Assembly: GCA_963978905.1 (NCBI GenBank)
Contig: OZ022259.1
Span: forward strand, 19,504,068 to 19,568,067
Direction: 5' to 3'
From: Trichostrongylus colubriformis
Lineage: Eukaryota; Nematoda; Chromadorea; Rhabditida; Trichostrongylidae
Length of the DNA stretch: 64,000 nucleotides
Part shown: positions 54,136 through 64,000 of the stretch, one piece after another
Numbering within the stretch: position 1 is the stretch's first letter
Layout: each line of letters opens with the position of its first letter
The notes under the pieces: model-generated
The model's database searches: none
What the model was told of the DNA's origin: nothing
The model's input: only the letters and a program-made list of their open reading frames with translations
Program-made: the position numbers and the translations under genes

Positions 54136-54399
54136 TTAGAACGATTACACTGTGATGCTAGGGGCGCAGTATGCAGTTGACTTGTAATCGCTTCGGGACC
54201 AAACAACATGGCGCCTTAAGCTCGTCCGCATTTCTTCGCTTGCGACATGCCGCGGTGCGAAATCCTGACATAAGGGTACACACCTGCACAACACCGTGAG
54301 GGTGCACCATGCAGCCGCAGCGAAGCTGAAGCAGTTATCCAAGGACCTACGCACCTAAGAAAACAGGCCACTAATCTGATTAGTGCGTGGTGTGCCTTT

Positions 54400-54711
54400 G
54401 AAGTGGGATTACGTTCTCACCTACCAGGATCAGAGGCACATTCCACGACTACCGTAGAGCGACTGTGCCTTGGGTGTATGCCATTAGGACAGAAAATGTG
54501 CGTGATCGCATTCAGCGCGCAACGTGATGGTGCGAGCTACGAGTGCCGTATTGGTTGAGTCGTGAAGCGATTACCTAGAATGAGGAGTAGGGCACCGTCA
54601 TCGCTTCAGGACCCATCCAATATGGCCCGCATAGCTCGCACCATCGCGTGGCACAGCAAATGTCGCAAAGCGAATTCTTTGTCCTAATGCCATACACCCA
54701 CAATGCCTCAG
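54400..54711. other. Unassigned repeat-rich spacer
   Basis: Contains internally inverted words around 54440-54720 (TGTGCCTTGGGTGTATGCCATT and, inverted, AATGCCATACACCCACAATG-type), so probably another small palindromic element of about 260 bp. No coding signal. Confidence 0.45.
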
Positions 54712-54850
54712 ACCATTTTCATACTCTGCGGTGCCGGCGACAGAACATGGCTGCGTGTCTCTACGTCTCCACCATTGCCACTCGGCCTCGCTGCCTGTGA
54801 CCGCAGTCACTCCCTGTCGGCACTGAGTATGAAGGTGGCGCGGCCATACG
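54712..54850. mobile_element. GGCCGC-TCATACT family MITE
   Basis: TTTCATACTCTGCGGTGCCG and CGGCACTGAGTATGAAGGTG are inverse. The interior TGGCTGCGTGTCTCTACGTCTC matches the family. Confidence 0.72.
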
Positions 54851-57800
54851 TGATCGTGGGTGGATAAAGCCCCAATGTAGTCAAGGTAACCGCACACTGC
54901 TCCCCCCCTCCCCCCCCCCTCCCCCCCGAGGTGAAGATGTTCTTCCTGTCCGATCGTCGTCTTTTTTATCTGTGCGTCTTGCCTCATGCGCCTTTTTTCA
55001 TCTTCTTGCGAAAGTCCCCGAAAGTATCGACGCTGGAACGGTCTGTCATATAGGGTCAAAATCTAATCCTTGTGCCAGGGAAAATGCGACCTCGACCCCC
55101 GGCGACGCATTGCAGTCTGTGCCGCGGAGCGAACGCATCCTACAGCATCACAGTGCAAAGGTGGAACGTCGCTCGCAAATCTCTCGCGTCCAGGGGCTGG
55201 TGTGCCCTCAAACGCCTCATCGAAAACACCTGGCCGTGACCGGCGAGGCGAACTCACCCTGGAACCTGAGAGTCTTACCGACGTAAGACGTATCCAGAGT
55301 TATACACGTAACCAACCAACCCTTCCGATACCCCTTGGCAAGTACAGTTGACCAACCCCACCTATATAATATATCCCTCGGGCCCTTAACGTCACATCAC
55401 TAGCAACCTGTACCACAGCTATCACAACGTATTAGAGCACAACATCACTATAAAACACACATTTATCACGTACTGAACATCAAAATAACATGTCATACCT
55501 GACTACCCAGATCGCCTCCGTAAGGGAGGCCTCCGACAGTCGGCTAACGTAGTAGACTCCCATCCGGCCGGTGTTACGTAGCCATATGGTCGACGATGTC
55601 TCACATGAGGATCTAAACACAAGGCTGTTCCCAATCAGGAGCAAGGATTGACACCGGCCAAGTCATGTGCCTGCTCTCCGCTACCCGAGAGCCTCGAGTG
55701 CGTCGGCCCTCTCGAATATCTGGTAGCATTATGACGTTACCCGGTGAAAATCAAACGGTAGTTGGCAACCGGTATATACTGGCTTCATCCACAGAGGGCG
55801 AGGCCAGCGCATGTGGCGAGGGCGAGACGCGGCGAGCAGGAGATTCCTAACGCGGATGGGCCAGGGAGCGCGATGCCCCCGACGCCTTTCTCGCGATCCG
55901 CAACAATCTGCCTATTCTCGGCCTATATGCCTGCTTTCTCCACTGGGAGAAGATCGTCGATTAATATTATAGTTTTGTACTGATACCTAATACAAAGTGT
56001 GATTATCGATCGACAACACCCCTATAGACGAGTTCTGAGCAGCTTCAGTCATCCAACCCGTTTTGGTGTTGGCGCCTGTTGTGCGTGTGCTGGGCGGTTT
56101 CGCGCTAAATGGGTATCATATTCGTGTTATACGGGTCGAATTACCCCGCATACAGGCTTATAGATAAAGCGAAATATTCACCAAAAATCATCCATTTCAC
56201 AACATCAAGAAAATTCGAGCTGGTGAAGTTGCTTTGTATAAATAGTGCCGAAGATATCAATCAACATATCGATCAAACGATCAAGAAAACAGGCGATTAG
56301 ACGGCAAGGATAGTATACGTATTGATTGGGCGAACTCGCCGATTCGCCGAAAATCTCAAGTTGAATAACAGTTATCGGATACTTTTGTTCTCTCGATGGA
56401 TACGTATCTTTTTTTGACGTTAAAAATCCGGAAATTCCATAACGTTGGGTATAAACGCAGCCTTAGGTATTTCCAGAGTTCGCACGATTTGCGCGATTCA
56501 AGCAATCGGCTATTCAAGCAGAGAGGATAAGATACGTTACATTAGATGAACGATACGATTGAATCGCGCGAATTGTTTGAATCGCGAACTGTGAACAATG
56601 CCTTACCATTTCTTCCACTCTCGACTGGAATGGTTTCAATGGAATAAGTATATGGAATGGATCATTCATATCATACAAGGGATCGATGTGAGAAATATCA
56701 TGCAATACACAAAGGGAGGTTCAATCATCGCAGTGACGGTACCAGGCAACAGGTGTCAGCACTTCAGCTCAGATCGTTCCAGTCCGCGTCTTAGCTGTGG
56801 CAATTCGTTTCGTGTAGCTACTGGATGTCAAGAGTCAACGTGAACGCCCTGAAGGAGATTAAGGATTTGAAAGAGCCTCCGCAAGAGCAGCAACGTGAGA
56901 ACATTCTGGCCTCATCCAAAGTTATCCAAATCGAAGCCCATCGAGCTTTTTTCTAGCGAACGTCTGTCCGCCGTTCCTCCAACAGCCGACCACCACCGAG
57001 GCACCGGCACGTCTCGTCGCAATCAATCCATTGATTATTGTTTTCGATGGCCCGCCAGGAAGTCAGTGTCAGAAGACCCTCAATATTACGTAGGTTGCTT
57101 TTACAGGTTTGATGCAGATTGTAGTGTGCAAAAACAAATTGGGGCTGGAAGCCCACTAAGACTCTTTTTGAAATGCACTGATTTGGTATACTGGCAAAGG
57201 GAGAAGGTAGCCCAAGATGGAAGATCAAGATAAAGGTGAAAGTGAACTTTTATTGACGCTGGTAAGAGACGAGGTGAGCTTATGGTTGAGAGATCGTCAA
57301 GGAAGGTCATATTTCGAAGTGACTTTTACGGCGAGAGCCTTAGTCACGGTTGGGCTGAGCGGTTGCCTCCCTAACCGCTGATGCGACCACATCGGGGTTC
57401 CCGGTCTCCATGTACACACCACATAGCTGCTGTGCCTCCGGGCCACCAATGTCCAGATGAGCTTTCCTGAGGACCATCCTGCTTCGCCCGCAGTATGACT
57501 TCCCGGGGAACGGTATCTAACACTGCGCGTACCAGGCAGAGGTATCGGTCAACTGTGACTACCGCTCGACTCCATCTTACCTCAATCCTACAGGCTGTCC
57601 TAGATACGACAGCAAGTGCAATGATCACGACATATATGTATTTATTATTTATACAACTACTTTCATTGGTCGACTTCCCTCATATTCCTACCGGAACTCC
57701 GAAACGACAGTGTTTCATCTCCCTAGGGGTCGACCAAAGGATAATAACGGTAATGCAGTAAATCCTGCACCTTGCAGGCTCCCTTTTCAGTTGCTTGCGG

Positions 57801-58731
57801 CCGTGCGGGTCCTCGGAAGCAGCGGACGCGGACGCTTACCGTCATCCAAGCCGACGGTGGTGCGCTCGATCGCATCGTGCCCTTATGGCCTACAGAGCAG
57901 GAGAGTCAAGCTCTCGTCCTTTACAGTCCGGCAGGTATCCTTGCGGCACATGCCCGGTGCCTTTATCTTCCCGAAAGGAGAGGAGTGGCATCGACTGGTA
58001 GAGGCGACCCCATGGCTGTAAGCCGGGCTGGGCGCACGGTGCACCCACAGAGGCAGTCGAGCCGTGACAGCCTTCATATTTGATGGGTGCCGGTCGAGGA
58101 ACCGCCGGTAGTACAAATCGAGTAGTACAGAATGTGGTTAATAGTCAACAATTTTTTTTAGTGATTGTTTCCGTACAGTCATCGTAAGCAGTTCGGGAAA
58201 GTGGTACTTCTCCTGTGATTTCCCTATGATAGTGTTCAGTGATGACGATACAAATGCGTACTAGGCAATTGGGCGATCAGGGATATCATCTCGTGATACA
58301 TATCATATCGCCCGAACGTGTAATCGCCCGATTGCCTAATCGTCGAATCGCCTAATCGATGTGTCTTTTGCTTTGCGCCTGCTGGCATAAATCGTGAAGT
58401 TTGAGCCACGGTTGAGGAGGGCGTTCACCGCTCACCGTTGGGATAAGCAGAATGGTCTCCAAAACTCCATTCAGAGTTATCCACTCTCAAAGTGAAATGC
58501 TGAAAGCGGTATCTCCTGGTGCTTGCGGTAGCCACGAGATGCTTCAGAGTATGAAAATGTCGTTTCCCCTCTGAATCACCTTATTTGTGGTCACTTTCCA
58601 ACCAGACTAAGACCCAGAGTTATTTTAAACTCAATAACAGACGGTGGTATCGAATAAAGGGAGGGTGCATTATGTAGAATGCTGAACATTGAGGGTGCTA
58701 TCGCAATGAGAGGGCATTCCACTTAGGACAG
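54851..58731. other. Long region of unassigned, probably retroelement-derived DNA
   Basis: 54898-54928 is a C-rich tract. On the minus strand 54935-55290 gives two adjoining frames (ERFASDVPPLHCDAVGCVRS; then YDRPFQRRYFRGLSQEDEKR after a stop) that look protein-like but are unrecognised. 55350-55420 has TATA-like words, and 55520-55545 forms a short hairpin (GCCTCCGTAAGGGAGGC). 56465-56603 is a decayed AGGCATTG MITE. 57370-57628 (minus) and 57700-58120 (plus) are GC-rich open frames without known similarity. 58260-58360 has inverted GGCGAT/ATCGCC words. No host gene can be supported. Confidence 0.4.
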
Positions 58732-59010
58732 GGCGGAGGTGGTGTAGTGACAGGTGGTGCGCACCCCACTCTCATGGTGCGGGGATCAAATCCCGCATCA
58801 ACGCCCGCCCACGCCAACCAAGCCTTCCATCCCTCCGGGGTCGGTAAATTGGTACCAGACTTGTCTGGGAGGATAAAAGCACTGACTTGTACATCGGCTG
58901 GCCACCGCAAGTCATTGTATAGGCCACACCACATTCACTAGCCATCACGATTCTGAATGGAACTAGAATGTGTGGCGCATCCCACAGAAGGGATGGATTA
59001 ACGCCAAAAA
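58732..59010 (+). repeat. tRNA-derived SINE-like element, copy 2 (better preserved)
   Basis: The head GGCGGAGGTGGTGTAGTGAC has an A-box-like GTGGTGTAGTGACAGG and, about 40 bases later, GGGGATCAAATCCC, which is B-box-like. The body with TTGGTACCAGACTTGTCTG, AAAGCACTGACTTGTACATC and GGATTAACGCCAAAA is collinear with 8784-9064. A pol III type head plus an unrelated body is the SINE layout. There is no obvious poly-A tail. Confidence 0.78.
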
Positions 59011-59222
59011 CTTTATCCTTATTCTTTATCCACTAAGGACGCTCCTATACCTAAGCTTAGAGGTAAGCTTAGAGGGATATAGAGCCACTTCTTTCTTCCA
59101 CTTGGGCTTAGGCAGAAATTCACGCCTGAGTGTGCAGATTGGTCCCTAATAGTAGATCTTTCAGAGATGTTCAGCAGTGCAACATTCAAAGGTGCCTCCC
59201 CGCATTGCGATAACACTCCTAA

Positions 59223-59391
59223 GGCCGCGTTCATACTCTGCAGTGCCGGCGGCAAGGAGTGGCCACGTTTCTCTGCGAGTCTGTCTATGCCACCCTGCCT
59301 CGTTGCCTGTCTCGTCTCTGCACCTCCCCCGTGCCACTCTGCTGCCTGCGAAAGCAGCCACGCCTTGCCGGCGCTGCGTATGAATGCGGCC
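59223..59391. mobile_element. GGCCGC-TCATACT family MITE, well preserved
   Basis: GGCCGCGTTCATACTCTGCAG and CTGCGTATGAATGCGGCC are inverse and flanked by TAA on each side (59220-59222; right flank TAA after 59391). The interior has CACCCTGCCTCGTTGCCTGTC. The three overlapping frames over it are shadows of the repeat. Confidence 0.88.
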
Positions 59392-60160
59392 TAAGTACCA
59401 CGGACATGTCATTCTGCACTCTCAAGAGTATATTTTTACCTAGGCCTTATTGTTAGTGCACGAAATAAAGGCATAAGGTGCTTCCCCTTAAAAGTTTGGG
59501 TAAAAATAGTCCCCCACTCATTCTGATATCAAAGAACCACTTCCTTCCAGAGCGAGACAGCTACACCCTCCAAAGGTTCCTCCACTCCTTCAGAGTGGCA
59601 TCGACAGATCGCGGAACCGTTTTTCAACCGAATATCCCCAAATTTAGGTGTGAACGCAACTTTATATGTACACGGGACGGAGTGCGAAAAGAGAGTCTAC
59701 GCACTCGGGCGACAGATCGAATGCAAAAGACGACTGAGCGACTCCACCGTAACTTTAAACACTCAAACATGCGATATTGCTCGGACGTACTCATTATCGT
59801 CCCCCAGTCGTAAAACCTGCTCAGTGACTTCCTCTTCGGCCCTCTATATCTTAGCGAATGGGGTTAACCGCACACCTCTCCTAGTTCTGGACTGAATTTT
59901 CAACAAATTAGGATCAAACGAGAGGAAAAAATGTCTGTCTAGTGGAAAAATAAAAACTAAAAATGTCTTCAGTGTCTGATGAGGAAACCTGTGAACTTTT
60001 AGAAACTCATCAAATGACCGGGTAGCATGGAGGATTCTCACCAACGCGCCGACTCGTTATGTTGTCTCCCCGAACAAGGGCTTTTTATTCAAACAGGAGA
60101 AAATCTCGGTAATCGCTAATTTCGGATGACAGAAGATTATTGCTTGCAATTCCTTCAGCT
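59392..60160. other. Unassigned sequence
   Basis: The plus frame 59478-59813 is open for 111 codons but has no recognised motif and no splice or start support. Nothing else is identified. Confidence 0.35.
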
Positions 60161-60172
60161 ATGCAATTCTAC

Positions 60173-60905
60173 ATACAGTAGCGGTTAAAAATATATATGA
60201 GGTTTTGAATTCCAACCATAACTTCGGTCGACGTTTCCATTTCTCATTCAGGTACTCAGTGAAAAAGCATATCAGCAGTGCGGGGTGCAGGGGTGAAAGA
60301 GGATGAAAATTTGAAAATTGCGAGGGGTGAAAATTCATTCTGAAAACTCTGAGAATGACCAACTGCGTGCTTTGCTGCTGTATGTCCTATCCCTTATTCC
60401 TTGTCACTTTCTGCACACCTTCTCTTTTCGACGAGTTATAAGCTTTTTATTGCTTGTTGAATTTTTTTAAAGGTTCGGTCATTTTCAAAATCCTCACTTG
60501 AATAAATCTTTCAATGTTCACTCTGCCCAGCTGAGATACTTTGCTTCATCGAGTACCAATTGCCTTTGAAACACAAAAAATTGATGAAAAATGTAATCAT
60601 CGATCAAAATTATGGGTAAAGTCCAAAACCGCATATATTTTGACCGCTGCTGTATATCGGGTGTGTACAGATATGACAGCGAATCGCTTCGCGGCGTTTC
60701 ACTCGCGGCGCCACCAGTACGACTCGCCGTATCGATTGCCCTTGGTAGCCGGCCGAGCGTGAATGCGTCATGTCTGCGCTTCCACTCATGCCACACTGCC
60801 TCGATTGAATGCTGCTATGCCCTGCCACTGGCACTCGCACCCGCCGCGCCGCTCGTCGCAGGCAGCCACGCGATTCGCTGTCATAGCTGCACACACCCCT
60901 GTAAA
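60173..60905. mobile_element. Foldback with a nested palindrome of TATGACAGCGAATCGC ends
   Basis: 60173-60285 (CAGTAGCGGTTAAAAATATA, GGTACTCAGTGAAAAAGC) is the diverged inverse of 60535-60660 (TCGAGTACCAATTGCC, TATATTTTGACCGCTGCTGT). Adjacent, TATGACAGCGAATCGCTTCG (60672) and GCGATTCGCTGTCATAGC (60869-60886) bound a second GC-rich palindrome. A related GC-rich block (GCTTCGCGGCGTCGCACTAG) appears at 63082. No coding function. Confidence 0.6.
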
Positions 60906-60923
60906 TCTGTTTCATTCAAACTT

Positions 60924-61084
60924 CAGGTCCAAATATTACTACTGAATGTATCGAAATATCATCGCCGCCATGCATTCGTTGTGCAAGTGAAGCCGGCCAA
61001 AGTTGATGAAAACAACCGTAAAGTAACGCTGTTCATCATTCCGCTAGGAAGTGCTTATTATTCACCCTTTTGGCAGGGAGACTA
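60924..61084 (+). other. Exon-like open frame, unrecognised
   Basis: After an acceptor-like CAAACTTCAG (ends 60926) the plus frame reads VQILLLNVSKYHRRHAFVVQ, then VKPAKVDENNRKVTLFIIPL and ends SPFWQGD-stop. The codons and mixed composition look like coding sequence better than the neighbouring repeats do. No upstream exon, domain or family is recognised, so it could be a last exon or chance. Confidence 0.3.
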
Positions 61085-61781
61085 ACAATTTTGTGCTTTC
61101 ATCCCAAGAAAGATTTAATTCTGCACTTTCTGTGACTTTACGAGCTTTCTCAATTTAAAATCTATTTAAGCTGACGTGGCGCGATATGTCACCAACCGAT
61201 ACGAAATTTCTTCAAAGCACTCGTGTCAGCACATTGTAAGCACTTTTCAATCGTGTAACTATCGAATTTATCAGGATTTCATTTATTTCAGGAATCCATC
61301 TGCACCAAGTTCCACAGCAGGTTCGTTCTGTGACAAGGTCACGTGACAAGAAACAATATAGCAGGGTTCCGAGTCACAGCACCCACATAATGGGTCCATT
61401 AGCCCGTGCTTATGATCCTCACAAGTTTAGTACGGGAGAGAGTATTGGCTTTACGGGAAAAGCGGCAGCAGACCGATTATCGCATCGTGGATTTCTGAGA
61501 TATCTATAAAAGTGCGCAAGACAGGGTATCTTCATTCTCGAAGCGATCTTCCCATATAGAGTATTGGCTTTACGGGAAATAGGCTTATTTATATTCTAAG
61601 CTTTCGATGATCCTTTGGCCTTCTAGTGATGGTCAATGGAGAATCACCACGCTAAGAATTGCCAGAGCTGCCCATCTGTTCAAACTTTCATCATGATGTG
61701 TCATCGTGTGGAGCAAATGTGAACACCAGTCTCAGCCTCAATCGGTACGCAAAGTCCGGTTAGAGAATCACGAACCAGTTC
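61085..61781. other. Unassigned sequence
   Basis: Includes a short direct duplication (GAGAGTATTGGCTTTACGGG near 61437 and TAGAGTATTGGCTTTACGGG near 61558). No gene or named repeat otherwise. Confidence 0.4.
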
Positions 61782-62288
61782 AAAGGCACTTTCCGCGATT
61801 ACCTTGAATGGATTTAAGAGCTGAATTATGAAATTCGAGGTGCTGGAGAATACATTGAGAGATAAAAATCCGAAAGAAGCCCCCGAAAATGACAAAAATG
61901 AGGCCTCCTGACATCTGGTCTTGTACGAGGTTACCGCGTGAATTTGATCCTTCGAATCACTTCCCCTAGGATGGTATCATGAGGAACCTTGAAATATTAC
62001 TTGTTTTCCCGAGTGAAGGTTCCATTATCTACTATCTACTTCTTCTTTATCTTATCTTATCTTATCACAGAATCACGGCCCTACGTAAACGCCACGTCGG
62101 AAAAAGCATCGTCCAATGCCGGGTTGGGTCGCAGTTGATGGGCGGGGTAGCACTTGCCTCCCGCGGGCTTTGCGCTGTCAGGAGGGCTCGTGGCGCCGCT
62201 CTAAGGGTACAACCGCGACAGTTACCCGGGGGCCTATCGGCTGCGGCAGGGTAAGTAGCTCGTGAGACTATCGCGGAAAGTGCCTTTA
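61782..62288. mobile_element. Family D MITE (AAAGGCACTTTCCGCGATTA ends), copy 2
   Basis: AAAGGCACTTTCCGCGATTA and, inverted at the right, ATCGCGGAAAGTGCCTTT. Collinear with 10795-11261 over ATCCGAAAGAAGCCCC, GAGGAACCTTGAAATATTAC, GTTTTCCCGAGTGAA and CGGCTGCGGCAGGGT. Confidence 0.87.
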
Positions 62289-62419
62289 ACGAAGATGCTC
62301 ACTATCCCCATCTCCAGCGTTAGGCCTCAAGACACAAGGCATAGGAATGCTCATGAAATGTCATGGACGCATATCGACCAGGTGAATCGTAAGACTGGAA
62401 GAACTTGACCATCCGACTC

Positions 62420-62800
62420 TATTTTCCCCAAGCAGCATTCATATTTTGCCGTGCCGGCGTCGACGGCGGCACTCTGACAACGCGCTCTGTTTATAACGCT
62501 CGACCTAACCATACTACAGTATGATGATCGTGACGTAAGTGCGCGCGAATCTTGCCGCAGCTTGGCACTATTCCAATATACTCGCCGGGAGTCAAATCTC
62601 GTCATGTCTTTGCGCAAGCTCTCGTCACGATTACCGTACTGTAGTATGGTTCGATCGCGCTTTATAAACAGAGCGCGTCGCCAGAGTGCTGTCGTGGTCT
62701 GCGGCAGGCACATGATTTTGTCGTCGTCGCCGCTGGTACCGGTGCCGACAGCCGCCGTGAACGCCGATGCCGCAAAGTATAGACGCTGCCTGCGGTTGTG
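62420..62800. mobile_element. Large palindromic MITE centred near 62600
   Basis: AACGCGCTCTGTTTATAA and TTATAAACAGAGCGCG, then ACCATACTACAGTA and TACTGTAGTATGGT, and GTGCCGGCGTCGACGGCGGC with a diverged inverse GCCGCC-GCCG at the right, show the two arms. The centre contains the CACGATTACCG/ATGATCGTGACG words. The open frames here are shadows of the palindrome. Confidence 0.75.
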
Positions 62801-63870
62801 AAAAAATCGTGAAAGTGGGAAAATGGAGAGTCAAAACAACTGTCACGTACGAGTCGATTGTTTTGCTCCGTATTCTGAGTGCTTAGGAAGAATTGCCAAA
62901 AGTGATCACGTTATTATCGCTCATCCCATGGGTAGTGGGTAGAATTTTGCCGATTCTCCCAGAATCATGGGGAATCAATTCTCCCACACACATTCCTTTA
63001 CATCCACTTGCTGACGCGACCTCAAATAAGCAAAAATCTTATCTATTCAAATCGATGGGTGGGGGTCGGTTGCTCGAATTTTCGCTTCGCGGCGTCGCAC
63101 TAGCAGCGCCGTCAGCACGACTTGCTGCAGTCGGTCGGAATTCCGCTCAGTATGAAGTGGGCTGGTATAGTAAAGAACCTTCAAAGATTGCAGGTTGGAA
63201 GCTTCGCAACTTCTTATATGTAGTGGTTGTTGCTGTTTCAACGGATAAAACTTCAAACAATTTGGGTGGCCGCGCAAAATTCGACCAATCGACCCCCACA
63301 CAAATCGGATCAATGGACTGTGTCAGCAAAAGAGTGTGTGCATGTTGTCGTCACATCGTGCATCGTGTTCCATTGCACCAATCACTAACAGCCAAGGACG
63401 CTGCATCGAGTAGATCTTTATAGCATATCGTAACAAGCTCTTCGTGTAAAAGAAGGGGTAGAGCTTCAGCCTAGGGAGCGGGAGAAAAGCTTAGGAACCG
63501 AAGGTTCACGTGGACATCATCCTGTATAAACGTGGTCTGCAACAATATAATGCGTCTGATGTGTTTGGGCGTGGTTGGTGCAATAGGCGTAACTAATGGA
63601 GCAGGCGTGACTGGTGCAATACAACACAGTAGACGATGTTGCGCCGCAATACACACACTCCTCCTTTACGAAATAGACCCTAAATCTACCGGCTGTCATG
63701 CACGAAGTCTCAAGCTCACGACCAAGCTCACGACTTGTCGAGTGAAGACCAGTTTGGTTTCTAGTTGGCCTTTGGTGGCAGATTCTTCAGTGGAAACCTT
63801 ATCAATTGATTTTCCGAGTGGCTTTCATGGCCTCTGGCATTTTTGATAGCAACAGTTCTGGGGACGGTCT
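62801..63870. other. Unassigned sequence near the right edge
   Basis: A 176-codon plus frame (62893-63423) spans part of a GC-rich repeat block (63080-63140) and an otherwise unremarkable region. I see no domain or start support and do not call it. No RNA gene is seen. Confidence 0.35.
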
Positions 63871-64000
63871 ATGGGTGGTTACATCGCCAAGGTTATCGCC
63901 ACAACACCAGCATGTAATGGAGGGATCGGCGCCGATGACGTCACCGAAGAAGTCGCCATTGTTCGTAAGAATGGCGTCACAAAGGTTATGAATGGAGCAC
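63871..64000 (+). CDS. Unrecognised open frame running off the window edge
   Basis: From ATG at 63871 the frame reads MGGYIAKVIATTPACNGGIG, then ADDVTEEVAIVRKNGVTKVM and continues past the edge (43 codons seen). An acceptor-like AGCAACAG lies 16 bases before the ATG (ending 63855), after which the frame is also open, so it may be an internal or first exon. Composition is protein-like (balanced, acidic/aliphatic). No family is recognised. Confidence 0.35.
   Translation, partial: MGGYIAKVIATTPACNGGIGADDVTEEVAIVRKNGVTKVMNGA

Larger units (their letters stand above)
52056..54284. mobile_element. Family B palindromic MITE split by the foldback
   Basis: The left half (GTTTCCTAAAGTCAGGATTT, GTGTGCGACCTAAGCGCGTC) ends at 52147. 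The right half (54136-54284: CGCTTCGGGACCAAACAACA, CATGCCGCGGTGCGAAATCC) resumes after the inner element. Together they equal the intact copies at 42205-42436 and 44137-44318. Confidence 0.82.
51700..54399. mobile_element. Family A element interrupted by nested families B and C
   Basis: The left end AAGGCACACCAGCGATAATCA and right end TGATTAGTGCGTGGTGTGCCTT are inverse. The flanking arms (51700-52055 and 54285-54399) match the intact 486-bp copy at 14066-14551, for example GAATCACACCTGGCCTCAGA. About 2.2 kb of other elements sits between them. Confidence 0.85.

Noticed and set aside
54898..54928. C-rich tract as a possible regulatory or quadruplex element
   Set aside because: Homopolymer-like tracts also occur near 18326, 32509, 35430 and 51293 in unrelated contexts and may be inflated by assembly.
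57216..57260. Possible first exon MEDQDKGESELLLTL followed by GTAAGAG
   Set aside because: A good donor and start by eye, but only 15 codons, with no partner exon or upstream signal. Chance cannot be excluded.
58732..58810. Possible tRNA gene at the SINE head
   Set aside because: A- and B-box-like words are present but the stems do not close, and the unit continues into a shared SINE body also found at 8784.

Overview
The window is from an animal nuclear genome, most likely a clade V (strongylid or hookworm-like) nematode. The genes are cut into many short exons with GT..AG introns, the protein families are eukaryotic, and there is a probable trans-splice acceptor just before one start codon. 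The DNA between exons is packed with mariner elements, palindromic MITEs, tRNA-derived SINE-like units and decayed LINEs. The species cannot be fixed from the sequence alone.

Four genes can be reconstructed exon by exon. (1) 755-7084, minus: a 14-exon HIRIP3-like acidic nuclear protein with a C-terminal CHZ-type histone-chaperone region. (2) 12712-22733, minus: a small dual-specificity phosphatase of the DUSP22/DUSP15 type with an intact HCLAGVSRSAT active site; four 5' exons are secure and a distant last exon is probable. (3) 24323-40914, minus: a roughly 44-exon RRP5/PDCD11 ribosome-biogenesis protein with S1 modules followed by HAT repeats. (4) 41444-46714, plus: a complete five-exon guanine deaminase of the bacterial/plant GuaD (cytidine-deaminase fold) type, transcribed divergently from RRP5. 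Two terminal exons of an unrecognised minus-strand gene lie at 48668-48932, and an unrecognised plus-strand frame is open at the right edge (63871-64000).

The rest is mobile DNA. There are three mariner-type elements: 14831-15705, 19341-20885 (split by about 0.7 kb of other DNA) and 36065-36951. An internally deleted endonuclease/RT LINE lies at 44340-45935 and a CR1-like LINE 3' end at 47345-48190. Several inverted-repeat families recur: GGCCGC-TCATACT MITEs flanked by TAA, a family ending in AGGAATCGTCCACGGAAAAT, families sharing AAAGGCAC...CGATAA ends, a TTGGGACACACGAATC family and a GTCAGGATTTCGCAC family. At 51700-54399 three families sit one inside another, the innermost a 2-kb foldback with tRNA-like promoter boxes in both arms. 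A 117-bp tandem repeat lies in intron 2 of the deaminase gene.

RRP5 and the HIRIP3-like protein are housekeeping nuclear proteins (rRNA maturation, histone chaperoning), the phosphatase is a signalling enzyme and the deaminase belongs to purine catabolism. I see no operon and no evidence that they form one system. Beyond about 49 kb I find no recognisable host gene.
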